The position numbers were made by a program, and so were the translations under genes. This document shows positions 1 through 6,494 of a stretch of DNA of 6,907 bases, in pieces (position 1 is the first letter of the stretch; each line of letters starts with the position of its first letter). The stretch lies in assembly GCA_027063075.1 (NCBI GenBank), contig JAMOSM010000129.1, positions 1 to 6,907 of the forward strand, read 5' to 3'. This DNA comes from Nautiliaceae bacterium. Lineage in GTDB: Bacteria > Campylobacterota > Campylobacteria > Campylobacterales > Nautiliaceae. The notes beneath the pieces are model-generated. The model searched no databases and had not been told where the DNA came from. It saw only the letters and a program-made list of their open reading frames with translations.

Positions 1-1
1 G

Positions 2-889
2 GGTCAAAATATTAAAACTCTTGAGATGGTAACAGGGTGTGATATTATAATTGATGAAACACCAGGGATTATTACTGTTAGCAGTTTTAATATCTACAGA
101 CGTCAGATTGCAGTTGAAACAATTAAAAGACTAATTGAAGATGGAAGAATTCATCCTGCAAGAATTGAAGAAGTATATAAAAAAGTAGAAGAAGAGTTTG
201 AAGAAAAAACTACTAAAGAGGGAGAGGATATTTTACTTGATTTAGGTTTAGCAAGTGCTGGAATTCATCCTGAAATTGTAAAGCTTATAGGACGCCTTAG
301 ATATAGGGCAAGTTATGGGCAAAATGCTCTTGGGCATTCGCTTGAGGTTGCTCATCTTGCCGGAATTATGGCTGCTGAAATGGGTGCGGATGAGATGCTT
401 GCAAAAAGAGCCGGACTTCTTCACGATATAGGAAAAGCTTTAACTCATGAAATAGGCGGAGACCATGTGAGTTTAGGATATGATTTATGTAAGCGCTATA
501 ATGAGCCGCAAGAAGTTTTAAATGCAATAAAAGCTCATCACGGCTATGAAGAACCAACAAGTATTGAATCAGCTGTAGTTTGTGCTGCAGATGCACTCTC
601 TGCAGCAAGACCCGGAGCAAGACGTGAAGTTCTTGAAGCGTTTTTAAAAAGGGTTCAGGCTATTGAAGAGATTGCTACAAGTTTTGAAGGGGTAATTAAG
701 GCATATGCTATGAATGCAGGACGTGAAGTGAGGGTTATAGTAGAATCCGATTTAATAAGTGATGATGAGTCTGTACTTTTAGCAAGGGAAATTGCAAAAA
801 GAATAGGTACGGAAGTTAATTTTCCAGGTGAAATTAAAGTAAATGTTATAAGAGAGAAAAGAGCTATTGATTATGCCGTTGCATCTTAA
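2..889 (+). CDS. rny: Ribonuclease Y, 3' part (5' end outside window)
   Basis: RNase Y is a membrane-anchored endoribonuclease that starts mRNA decay. The frame is open from base 2, so the gene enters from the left. 295 residues are present, against roughly 510-520 in the family, so the N-terminal membrane helix and long coiled coil are missing. The visible part begins at the end of the KH-domain GxxG loop (GQNIK, residues 1-5), continues through IIIDETPG, and reaches the family signature DGRIHPARIEE near residues 47-57. The HD metal-dependent phosphohydrolase domain follows: GHSLEVAH (111-118), the HD pair in LLHDIGK (residues 141-142, bases 422-427), GGDH (152-155) and AHHG (178-181). The C-terminus is intact, ending with TAA. 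An ATG at base 26 is internal and is not the start. The hydrolase gene follows 9 bases later, suggesting co-transcription. The assignment is secure from the ordered KH-HD signatures. Confidence 0.95.
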   Translation, partial: GQNIKTLEMVTGCDIIIDETPGIITVSSFNIYRRQIAVETIKRLIEDGRIHPARIEEVYKKVEEEFEEKTTKEGEDILLDLGLASAGIHPEIVKLIGRLRYRASYGQNALGHSLEVAHLAGIMAAEMGADEMLAKRAGLLHDIGKALTHEIGGDHVSLGYDLCKRYNEPQEVLNAIKAHHGYEEPTSIESAVVCAADALSAARPGARREVLEAFLKRVQAIEEIATSFEGVIKAYAMNAGREVRVIVESDLISDDESVLLAREIAKRIGTEVNFPGEIKVNVIREKRAIDYAVAS

Positions 890-898
890 GGAGTTAAA

Positions 899-1480
899 AT
901 GGAAATTTTAGTAAAACCTTGCGGAGAATTTTATACAAATTGTTATATAGTAGATAAAAAAATAATAATAGACCCCGGGGTTAGGGCATTTGAATTTGTA
1001 AAAGAGCACGTAAAAGAGCCTGTGGCTATTATCTTAACTCACGGTCATTTTGATCATATGTGGGATAGTAAGAGGATAAAAGAGTATTACAATATTCCCA
1101 TTTACATTCACAAAGATGATGCTTTTATGCTTGAGAATGACCCTTTTAGATATAATCCGCCAAAAGTTAAAGCTGATGTTTTAATGGAAGAGGGTAGCTA
1201 TAAAATAGGGGATTATGATGTTTTAATCCGTCATTTTCCGGGTCATACCCCAGGAAGCATTACAATTGAAATTGGTAATGAAATGTTTAGCGGGGATTTT
1301 ATTTTTGATGGAAGTATTGGTAGGGTTGATTTTCCATATTCTAATCCAGAAAAAATGAAAGAATCAATTAAAAAGTTTTTACAAATTCCTTATGATAAAA
1401 GAGTTATGCCAGGCCATGGAGCAATTACCACAATAAAAAAGGCACAAAAGTTTTTGCCTATGTGGCTGGATTATTTGTAA
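899..1480 (+). CDS. Small MBL-fold metallo-hydrolase, glyoxalase-II-like
   Basis: This is a 193-residue single-domain metallo-beta-lactamase-fold hydrolase, probably cytoplasmic because no signal peptide or membrane segment is seen. The di-metal ligand set is complete: THGHFDH (H48, H50, D52, H53), H116 in PGHTPGS, D133 in SGDFIF and H173 in PGHG. The N-terminal GEFYTNCYIV matches the opening strand of YcbL/glyoxalase-II-like proteins. It is shorter than classical glyoxalase II (about 250 residues) and lacks the C-terminal substrate-binding domain. It also lacks the beta-CASP domain of RNase J, so the rny neighbour alone does not make it an RNase. The substrate is unknown; a thioester such as S-lactoylglutathione, or a persulfide, are family-based guesses only. 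AAGGAG at 888-893, overlapping the rny stop, sits 5 bases before the ATG and supports the start. The last 23 bases overlap the convergent methyltransferase gene. Confidence 0.88.
   Translation: MEILVKPCGEFYTNCYIVDKKIIIDPGVRAFEFVKEHVKEPVAIILTHGHFDHMWDSKRIKEYYNIPIYIHKDDAFMLENDPFRYNPPKVKADVLMEEGSYKIGDYDVLIRHFPGHTPGSITIEIGNEMFSGDFIFDGSIGRVDFPYSNPEKMKESIKKFLQIPYDKRVMPGHGAITTIKKAQKFLPMWLDYL
1435..1458 (-). terminator. Intrinsic terminator of the - strand cluster, inside the opposite gene
   Basis: On the - strand, GGCAAAAACTTTTGTGCC (1458 down to 1441) folds into a stem with four outer pairs (GGCA/TGCC) and up to three inner A-T pairs around one bulged G. It is followed at once by six U (1440-1435). 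The first stem G is the last base of the methyltransferase TAG stop. The hairpin lies inside the hydrolase coding sequence on the other strand. The stem is short, so efficiency is uncertain. Confidence 0.55.
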
Positions 1481-2036
1481 GTATTATTAAAAACACATCA
1501 AAATCTTTGTGCTTTTTTACTTTATGAATTATCTTATATTCCATTTTCCAATCATCAAAATACTCTTTTAATTCCTCTTTACTAAATCCAAAGTGGCATA
1601 CATCATCGTTTCCTCTTGTATGAAAACTTCCGTCTTCTTTATCTAAGTCTGCTATAAAAACTTTATTAGTTATTTCTTTTAGTTTTTTAGATAGTGCTTT
1701 TATGTTTTTTATATGATGTATAGTCATTGATGAAATTACTATATCAAATTTTTCATCAATTTCAAAAATATCTTTTTTATAAGCTTTTGCATTTAAATGG
1801 AATCTTTTTGCTTTTTCATTGAATTTTTCTACCATCTTTTCAGATATATCAATTCCTATAACTTCTTTTACAAAAGGGGCTATATTTAAGCCTATAAGAC
1901 CTGTTCCGCATCCAAATTCAAGTACTCTTTCATCTCCTTTTAGATGAGGTAGGATATTTTTTACAACCGCTTTTGCAAGATTTACGCGTCTTGGTAAATC
2001 ATCCCAGGTTAGTGCATCTAAATCAAACCTGTTCAT
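1458..2036 (-). CDS. Class I SAM-dependent methyltransferase, substrate unknown
   Basis: The product is a 192-residue Rossmann-fold methyltransferase. Motif I, VLEFGCGTGLIGL (residues 38-50), forms the SAM-binding loop. GIDIS (61-65) supplies the acidic residue that usually contacts the SAM ribose. KKDIFEI (87-93) and FDIVISSMTIHHI (97-109) are the next core strands. A C-terminal block, ADLDKEDGSFH (129-139) followed by FGFSKEEL (149-156), resembles UbiE-like small-molecule methyltransferases more than rRNA methylases, but the acceptor cannot be read from sequence. The start lies one base after the radical SAM gene's stop (TAAGATG), implying translational coupling; only a weak GGAAA precedes it. 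That spacing suggests the two proteins act together. The 3' end overlaps the opposite-strand hydrolase gene by 23 bases, and a terminator-like hairpin begins in its stop codon. Confidence 0.85.
   Translation of the reverse strand: MNRFDLDALTWDDLPRRVNLAKAVVKNILPHLKGDERVLEFGCGTGLIGLNIAPFVKEVIGIDISEKMVEKFNEKAKRFHLNAKAYKKDIFEIDEKFDIVISSMTIHHIKNIKALSKKLKEITNKVFIADLDKEDGSFHTRGNDDVCHFGFSKEELKEYFDDWKMEYKIIHKVKKHKDFDVFLIILTNNPAT
1489..1518 (+). terminator. Weak candidate terminator after the rny-hydrolase operon
   Basis: Nine bases past the hydrolase stop, the + strand has CACA (1494-1497) pairing with TGTG (1508-1511), flanked by an A run pairing with the T run (1513-1518) across one unpaired C. The U-run and position suit a terminator, but the GC core is only four pairs with a ten-base loop, so this is tentative. 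It lies inside the 3' end of the methyltransferase gene. Confidence 0.3.
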
Positions 2037-2037
2037 C

Positions 2038-2988
2038 TTATTTCCAGATGGTTTGTATTCCGGCTTTATTTAGAGCTTTTATTATATGGCTCATTTGAGT
2101 CGATTTGTTTTTACACCATTTAGGAGCTAAGAGATTTTCAGTTCCCGCTGTCATTCTTTGAATTGATATGTTTTGAGGGAGCATTTTTATTGCTTTTATT
2201 AATGTATCAATATAAAGCTCTTCTGTTATTGGACTAAATGTTCCTTTTTTATACTCAAGTGCAAGAAGGGTGTTTTGTGTAACGTATAAAGGATGAAATT
2301 TTATACTGTCAATTCCAAGTTTAATACTATCCTTTACACTTTTTAGCATATCTTCTTGAGTTTCTCCCGGAAGTCCGAAGATAAGATGACCGCATACGTT
2401 TAATCCCATATCTTTTGTTTTTGTGATTGTTTCAATTACGTTTTGAAAATTATGTCCTCTGTTTATTTTTTTTAATGTTTTATTATTTGATGTCTGAATG
2501 CCGTATTCTATCCATATTTCATAATTTTTACTGAGCTCTTTTAAATATTCAAGTGTTTTATCTTCAATACTGTCTGTTCTTGTGCCAACACTTATTCCAA
2601 TTACATCTGGGAATGAGAGAGCCTTTTCATAAAGTACTTTTAAAGTTTCAAAAGGAGCGTATGTATTTGTAAAACTTTGAAAATAAACAATAAATTTCTT
2701 TGCTCCATATAGTTTTTTTAAAGTAGGAAGAGTATTGAAAAACTGAAATTCAAGGCTTTTAAGCTGTTTGTCTAAAAGCGGATTTTCTTTAGAATTGAGA
2801 TTTAAGCTGAATTTTTCTTTTGTAAAGTTTGGAGAAAAGCTTTCATTTTCGCAAAATACACATCCTCCTCTTGCAACAGTCCCGTCAATGTTTGGACAGG
2901 TAAAACCCGGAATTGAAATTGGGACTTTTTTTACTTTTGTATTAAACTTTTCTTTTAAATATTTTCCAAATGTATAAAGTTTATCCAT
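2038..2988 (-). CDS. TIGR01212-family radical SAM protein (YhcC/YtqA type)
   Basis: This 316-residue radical SAM enzyme belongs to the family containing E. coli YhcC and Bacillus YtqA (MnmL). The [4Fe-4S] cysteines are C31, C43 and C46, in GFTCPN...GGCVFC. This CX11CX2C spacing is typical of the family and differs from the usual CX3CX2C. Other family blocks follow in order: YFQSFTNTYAP (102-112), GTRTDS (135-140), EYGIQT then INRGH (161-179), HLIFGLPGET (201-210), FHPLYVTQNT (231-240) and QRMTAGTENLLAPKW (277-291). Length is normal for the family. The start is an ATG preceded by GAGG with 4 bases between. YtqA/MnmL takes part in making the wobble modification mnm5s2U in Bacillus and is paired there with a methyltransferase. 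Here too a methyltransferase follows after one base, but whether the function is the same is inference. Family membership is near certain; the reaction is not. Confidence 0.92.
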   Translation of the reverse strand: MDKLYTFGKYLKEKFNTKVKKVPISIPGFTCPNIDGTVARGGCVFCENESFSPNFTKEKFSLNLNSKENPLLDKQLKSLEFQFFNTLPTLKKLYGAKKFIVYFQSFTNTYAPFETLKVLYEKALSFPDVIGISVGTRTDSIEDKTLEYLKELSKNYEIWIEYGIQTSNNKTLKKINRGHNFQNVIETITKTKDMGLNVCGHLIFGLPGETQEDMLKSVKDSIKLGIDSIKFHPLYVTQNTLLALEYKKGTFSPITEELYIDTLIKAIKMLPQNISIQRMTAGTENLLAPKWCKNKSTQMSHIIKALNKAGIQTIWK

Positions 2989-3008
2989 TATACCTCTTTT
3001 TTGCTCTC

Positions 3009-3017
3009 TTTATAACA
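3009..3017 (-). promoter_or_regulatory. Extended -10 promoter for the radical SAM/methyltransferase pair
   Basis: In the 51-base gap after purF the - strand reads TGTTATAAA, a TGnTATAAT-like extended -10 with one mismatch, directly preceded by T-rich DNA (two T runs, 3017-3022 and 3026-3032). Start of transcription would fall near 3000-3003, leaving a leader of about 13 bases that still includes the GAGG ribosome site. This would allow the last two genes to be expressed independently of purF. Confidence 0.5.
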
Positions 3018-3039
3018 AAAAAGAGAAAAAAAGTCCAGA

Positions 3040-4377
3040 TTAAAGGATGGGATAGTTGCCATCAAAGCAGGCAAAACAGTAATTCTCCTTTTTATCTTTA
3101 ATGGCTCTAACTAACCCTTCAATTGATAAATAAGCCAAACTGTCAGCTTCTATGTATTTTGCAATTTCTTCAATTGAAAGTTTTGAAGCAATCAGTTCTT
3201 CTTTGCTTGGAGTATCCACTCCATAATAACAAGGTCCCGTAGTTGCAGGTGATGCAATTCTCATATGAACTTCTTTTGCTCCCGCTTCTTTTAACATTCT
3301 GACTATTCTTCTAGAAGTTGTTCCCCTTACAATAGAATCATCAATTACAACAAGTTTTTTCCCTTCGATTTTGTGTTTTATAGGTGAGAGTTTCATTTTT
3401 ACTTTTAAATCCCTAATCTCCTGAGTCGGTTCGATAAATGTTCTTCCGACATAATGGTTTCTCATAATCGCCATTTCAAAAGGAATGCCGCTCTTTTGTG
3501 CATATCCAAGTGCTGCTGCAACTCCGCTATCGGGAACGGGCACTACCATATCCGCATCAACCGGCAACTCTTTTGCAAGTTCCCTTCCCATCTGTTTTCT
3601 GATACTATAAACGTTTTTTCCAAATACATTGCTATCAGGTCTTGCAAAATAGATATATTCAAACACACACTGTTTTGGGGTAGGCTCAAAAATCATTTCA
3701 CTTTTAAGTTCTCCATTTTCAAATGTAATCATTTCACCCGGTAATACATCTCTTACAAATTCAGCACCTACTAATTCAAATGCACAAGTCTCACTTGCAA
3801 CAATATATCCGCCTGATTTAATTTTACCGATACTTAAAGGTCTAAAGCCAAACGGATCTCTTATTGCAAACATTTTGCTTCTACTGAGAATTATCAAAGA
3901 AAAAGCACCTTTTATCTTTTTAACCGCATCAATTATTCTCTCTTTTAAAGTCGATTTTTGATAATTTTTTGCAATTAGATGAATTAAATTTTCTGTATCC
4001 ATATTGCTTTGGAAAATTGCCCCTATTTTAATTAATTCATCTCTTATTTCTTTTGCATTTACCAAGTTTCCGTTATGGACAATTGAAATTTCGCCAAGTC
4101 CGTATCTTGCAAATACAGGTTGAGCATCAAGAATAGAATCATCCCCTGCGGTTGAGTATCTTGTATGTCCTATTGCCATATCGCCTTTTAATACTTTAAA
4201 ATGCTCTTCTTTAAAAATCTGAGTTACAAGTCCTCTGTCTTTTATAGTGCGAATATGAACTCCATCACTTGAAGATATTCCTGCTGCTTCTTGACCTCTG
4301 TGTTGCATTGCAAAAAGAGAATAATATGCTAATTTACTTGCATTTTTGTTTCCATAAATTCCTACTACTGAACACAT
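3040..4377 (-). CDS. purF: Amidophosphoribosyltransferase
   Basis: PurF makes 5-phosphoribosylamine from PRPP and glutamine, the first committed step of de novo purine synthesis, in the cytoplasm. The 445-residue product starts Met-Cys: Cys2 is the glutaminase nucleophile, exposed by simple Met removal, so there is no propeptide of the Bacillus type. Glutaminase motifs are MQHRGQE (24-30), GHTRYST (70-76), HNGN (101-104) and NMDTEN (125-130). The phosphoribosyltransferase domain has PVPDSG (280-285) and the PRPP loop VVIDDSIVRGTTSRR (343-357). C237, C383, C434 and C437 match the four Fe-S ligands of the Bacillus/Clostridium-type enzyme, so an oxygen-sensitive [4Fe-4S] cluster is expected. AGGA at 4384-4387 lies 6 bases before the ATG. 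The gene follows dapB by 10 bases. The C-terminus ends with the usual CFACFDGNYP block. Start and identity are secure. Confidence 0.97.
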   Translation of the reverse strand: MCSVVGIYGNKNASKLAYYSLFAMQHRGQEAAGISSSDGVHIRTIKDRGLVTQIFKEEHFKVLKGDMAIGHTRYSTAGDDSILDAQPVFARYGLGEISIVHNGNLVNAKEIRDELIKIGAIFQSNMDTENLIHLIAKNYQKSTLKERIIDAVKKIKGAFSLIILSRSKMFAIRDPFGFRPLSIGKIKSGGYIVASETCAFELVGAEFVRDVLPGEMITFENGELKSEMIFEPTPKQCVFEYIYFARPDSNVFGKNVYSIRKQMGRELAKELPVDADMVVPVPDSGVAAALGYAQKSGIPFEMAIMRNHYVGRTFIEPTQEIRDLKVKMKLSPIKHKIEGKKLVVIDDSIVRGTTSRRIVRMLKEAGAKEVHMRIASPATTGPCYYGVDTPSKEELIASKLSIEEIAKYIEADSLAYLSIEGLVRAIKDKKENYCFACFDGNYPIL

Positions 4378-4387
4378 ATGATATCCT

Positions 4388-5149
4388 TTATATTCCTAAA
4401 GCGTCATTAATAGAATAGAGTCCCGGATTTTGATTAATAAGCCATTTTGCAACCTTAATGGCACCTCTTGCAAATGTTTCACGGCTTGTTGCTGTATGGT
4501 TTAGTTCTAAAAACTCTCCGTCATTATAAAATCCAACTGTGTGTCTTCCTACAACATCACCGCCTCTTACGGCAAAAACACCTATTTCATCTTTGGTTCT
4601 AGCTCCTACGTGCCCGCTTCTGCCTGTTACTATTACATCTTTAAGTTCAAGTCCTCTTGCTTTTGCACAACTCTCAGCTAATGTTAAAGCAGTACCGCTT
4701 GGAGCATCGACTTTGTATCTGTGGTGTTGTTCTACTATTTCAATATCAAAGTCTCTTAATTTTTCGCTAACCATTGATACGAGTTTATTAAGAATAGCTA
4801 CACCTAAACTCATATTTGTGGCATATAAAACAGGAGCTTTTTTACTAACTTCAATCATCAGGTTTTTTTGATGGTCGTTTAGTCCTGTTGTTGCAATTAC
4901 AAGGGGAGTTGGATTTTCAAGTGCCGCTTCAAGAAGTTTTTGAGTTGCTAGGGGGGCTGAGAAATCAATTACTATATCGCTGTTTTCAAGTAATGTTTTT
5001 GCATCGTTTGTAATTACTGTGTCTTTATCGAATTCTATTGTCTGAGGACCTTCAAACATTACCGCACCAATAGGTGTTTTTTCCTCTTTTAAAATTTTTA
5101 CAAGTAGTTGTCCTACTCTTCCTGTGGCTCCTACAATTCCTACTTTCAT
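4388..5149 (-). CDS. dapB: 4-hydroxy-tetrahydrodipicolinate reductase
   Basis: DapB reduces the 4-hydroxy-tetrahydrodipicolinate product of DapA with NAD(P)H, in the pathway to meso-diaminopimelate (peptidoglycan) and lysine. The 253-residue protein has the N-terminal dinucleotide-binding loop GATGRVG (7-13), DFSAPLAT (62-69), ATTGL (86-90) and ATNMSLGV (110-117). The active-site signature EQHHRYKVDAPSGTAL spans 140-155, with H142/H143 and K146 in the catalytic positions. The central domain continues with GRSGHVGAR and the VRGGDVVGRHTVGF block (194-207). Length is close to the E. coli enzyme. The start codon overlaps the trxB stop (ATGA, 5146-5149), with AAGGAA about 7 bases upstream, so translation is probably coupled. 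There is no functional link to thioredoxin; the grouping with trxB and purF looks like a housekeeping operon. Confidence 0.97.
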   Translation of the reverse strand: MKVGIVGATGRVGQLLVKILKEEKTPIGAVMFEGPQTIEFDKDTVITNDAKTLLENSDIVIDFSAPLATQKLLEAALENPTPLVIATTGLNDHQKNLMIEVSKKAPVLYATNMSLGVAILNKLVSMVSEKLRDFDIEIVEQHHRYKVDAPSGTALTLAESCAKARGLELKDVIVTGRSGHVGARTKDEIGVFAVRGGDVVGRHTVGFYNDGEFLELNHTATSRETFARGAIKVAKWLINQNPGLYSINDALGI

Positions 5150-6054
5150 TTCTCTTCCTTTTCTATATATTTTATTGCATTAATTGCAGCCACTGCTCCA
5201 TCTCCTGCAGCAGCAACCACTTGTTTTACGCTGTTTTCTCTTACATCTCCGGCTGCAAAGAGTCCTTTTAGAGATGTTTGCATATTTAAATCGACTTTTA
5301 TCTCATCCCATTCATTTAATTCTACTAAATCTTTTACAAGCTCGCTATTTACCTTCATTCCTACAAAAACAAAAATTCCATCAACTTTTAATTTTTTTTC
5401 TTCACCGTTTAAATTTAAAATTATACCTTCTACAAATTCATTTCCCAATACTTTTTTAACAGTTGCGTTAAAAATTATTTCTATGTTTTGAGTGTTAAAT
5501 ACTTTTTTTTGAGTAACAGGGGCTGCACGGAATTTATCACGTCTGTGGATTAAATACACTTTTTTTGTTATTTTGCTTAAGTAAAGAGCTTCTTCAAGAG
5601 CTGTATCACCTCCACCTATTACTGCTACCACTTTGTCTTTATAAAAAAAACCGTCACATACTGCACAATAACTAACCCCTTTTCCTGTAAATTCTTCTTC
5701 CCCTTCAAAACCGGCTCTTTTTGGAGTTGCACCTGTTGCAACTATAATGGCTTTTGCGCGATATTCATTTGAGGGCGTTTTAACTAAAAAACCTTTATCT
5801 TCTTTTATTTGAGTAACTTCTTCGCTTAAAATTTCACATCCAAATTTTTTTGCCTGCTCAGGCCAGCACGCCATAAATTCAATTCCGCTTTTACTCTCAC
5901 AAACGCCCGGATAATTTTCAATTTCACTGCTTAAAGTTATCTGGCCTCCCGGAGTTAATTTTTCAAGTATTAGTGTATCAGCTCCAAGACGGCTTGCGTA
6001 AATTCCAGCACTAAGCCCTGCAGGCCCTCCTCCTATTATTATTATGTCTTTCAT
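5146..6054 (-). CDS. trxB: Thioredoxin reductase (NADPH)
   Basis: This is a low-molecular-weight, FAD-dependent thioredoxin reductase of 302 residues that transfers electrons from NADPH to the thioredoxin encoded just upstream. The FAD-binding GGGPAG is at 8-13. ENYPG (46-50) and ATGATPKR (106-113) are conserved in the family. The redox-active pair is CAVC (C130, C133), inside GVSYCAVCDG. The NADPH domain has IGGGDTALEEA (146-156) and HRRDKFRA (170-177), whose arginines are the usual contacts for the 2'-phosphate and so favour NADPH over NADH. The C-terminal FAD motif LFAAGDVR (265-272) precedes KQVVAAAGDG (277-286). Length is slightly below the usual 310-320. A perfect AAGGAGG (6059-6065) with 4 bases to the ATG fixes the start; this Shine-Dalgarno contains part of the upstream gene's stop codon, so expression should be coupled and strong. 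Confidence 0.96.
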   Translation of the reverse strand: MKDIIIIGGGPAGLSAGIYASRLGADTLILEKLTPGGQITLSSEIENYPGVCESKSGIEFMACWPEQAKKFGCEILSEEVTQIKEDKGFLVKTPSNEYRAKAIIVATGATPKRAGFEGEEEFTGKGVSYCAVCDGFFYKDKVVAVIGGGDTALEEALYLSKITKKVYLIHRRDKFRAAPVTQKKVFNTQNIEIIFNATVKKVLGNEFVEGIILNLNGEEKKLKVDGIFVFVGMKVNSELVKDLVELNEWDEIKVDLNMQTSLKGLFAAGDVRENSVKQVVAAAGDGAVAAINAIKYIEKEEK

Positions 6055-6063
6055 TTTACCTCC

Positions 6064-6444
6064 TTATTTTATAATCTCAAGAGAACTATCTTGTTTATAG
6101 AGTTTTTTGTGGTATTTTTTAATTTTTACCACTACCGGAACTTCATAAATGTTTAAGTGTTGAATAAGTTTTATTATTGTGTTTATTCCTGCAGTTGTAT
6201 AAATTACACCTTTTATATTTTTTCTTTGTTGGTAAATATCTACTGCAAGAATAGGTGCATCTTTAGGAATTTTTTTGATTAAAGAATTTACATCAGACAT
6301 TCTTGAGCTAAAAAGCAAAAGATAGTAAGTGTCACTTTTAGGCTCAAAAATATCTGATTTTTCATAAAGGGTTATTTTGTTAAAATCAACAAATTTATAA
6401 GTGGAAAATTTGTAATTGTAGTAGAAAAAAAAAGCAGCTACCAT
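6064..6444 (-). CDS. Unrecognised small protein, probable membrane anchor plus possible thioredoxin-like fold
   Basis: I do not recognise this 126-residue family. It lies between trxA and trxB and is probably co-transcribed with both. From the ATG at 6442-6444 it begins with a short hydrophobic stretch, MVAAFFFYY; the frame stays open upstream as far as base 6513, which could complete a membrane helix (see findings). The soluble part has a beta-alpha-beta look: YYLLLFSS (about 40-47), a helix around residues 50-60, then APILAVDIY (63-71). Near the end, NIYEVPVVVKIKK (98-110) resembles the cis-proline strand of thioredoxins (SIPTVLFIK in the neighbouring TrxA). There are no cysteines at all, so it cannot be a thiol oxidoreductase. 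GGAG at 6450-6453, 5 bases before the ATG, supports this start. The lysine-rich C-terminus has no known signature. A real gene is likely given its length, spacing and ribosome sites; the fold is a guess. Confidence 0.7.
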   Translation of the reverse strand: MVAAFFFYYNYKFSTYKFVDFNKITLYEKSDIFEPKSDTYYLLLFSSRMSDVNSLIKKIPKDAPILAVDIYQQRKNIKGVIYTTAGINTIIKLIQHLNIYEVPVVVKIKKYHKKLYKQDSSLEIIK

Positions 6445-6448
6445 TAAT

Positions 6449-6464
6449 GCTCCAAAAAAGGAGC
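6449..6464 (-). other. Small hairpin covering the ribosome site of the trxA-trxB intervening gene
   Basis: On the - strand, GCTCC (6464-6460), six T, then GGAGC (6453-6449) form a perfect 5-bp stem with a 6-base loop. Its right arm is the GGAG that serves the ATG at 6444. No long U-run follows, so it is not an intrinsic terminator. It may tune translation of the small gene relative to trxA, or be incidental if coding starts further upstream. Confidence 0.35.
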
Positions 6465-6494
6465 TAAAAGTATAAAAAAATTTATTTCTTATAC

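Noticed and set aside
366..620. Open frame on the - strand inside rny.
   Set aside because: It is fully antisense to conserved HD-domain codons, its product is low-complexity Leu/His-rich with no domain, and the + strand gene is certain.
1441..1458. The hairpin at the convergent junction acting as a bidirectional terminator.
   Set aside because: On the + strand the stem is followed by TATGTGG and not by a U-run, and the hydrolase reading frame continues through it, so only the - strand use is supported.
3454..3744. 96-codon + strand open frame within purF, with several Cys and His.
   Set aside because: It is antisense to conserved PurF codons; the Cys/His pairs are irregular and match no zinc-binding motif.
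4539..4871. 110-codon + strand open frame within dapB.
   Set aside because: It is antisense to the DapB catalytic domain, has Ser/Thr/Leu-rich composition and shows no recognisable domain.
5074..5491. Overlapping + strand open frames across the trxB/dapB region.
   Set aside because: Their products are Phe/Ser/Leu-rich, as expected from antisense reading of AT-rich coding DNA, with no motif or ribosome site. trxB and dapB are secure on the other strand.
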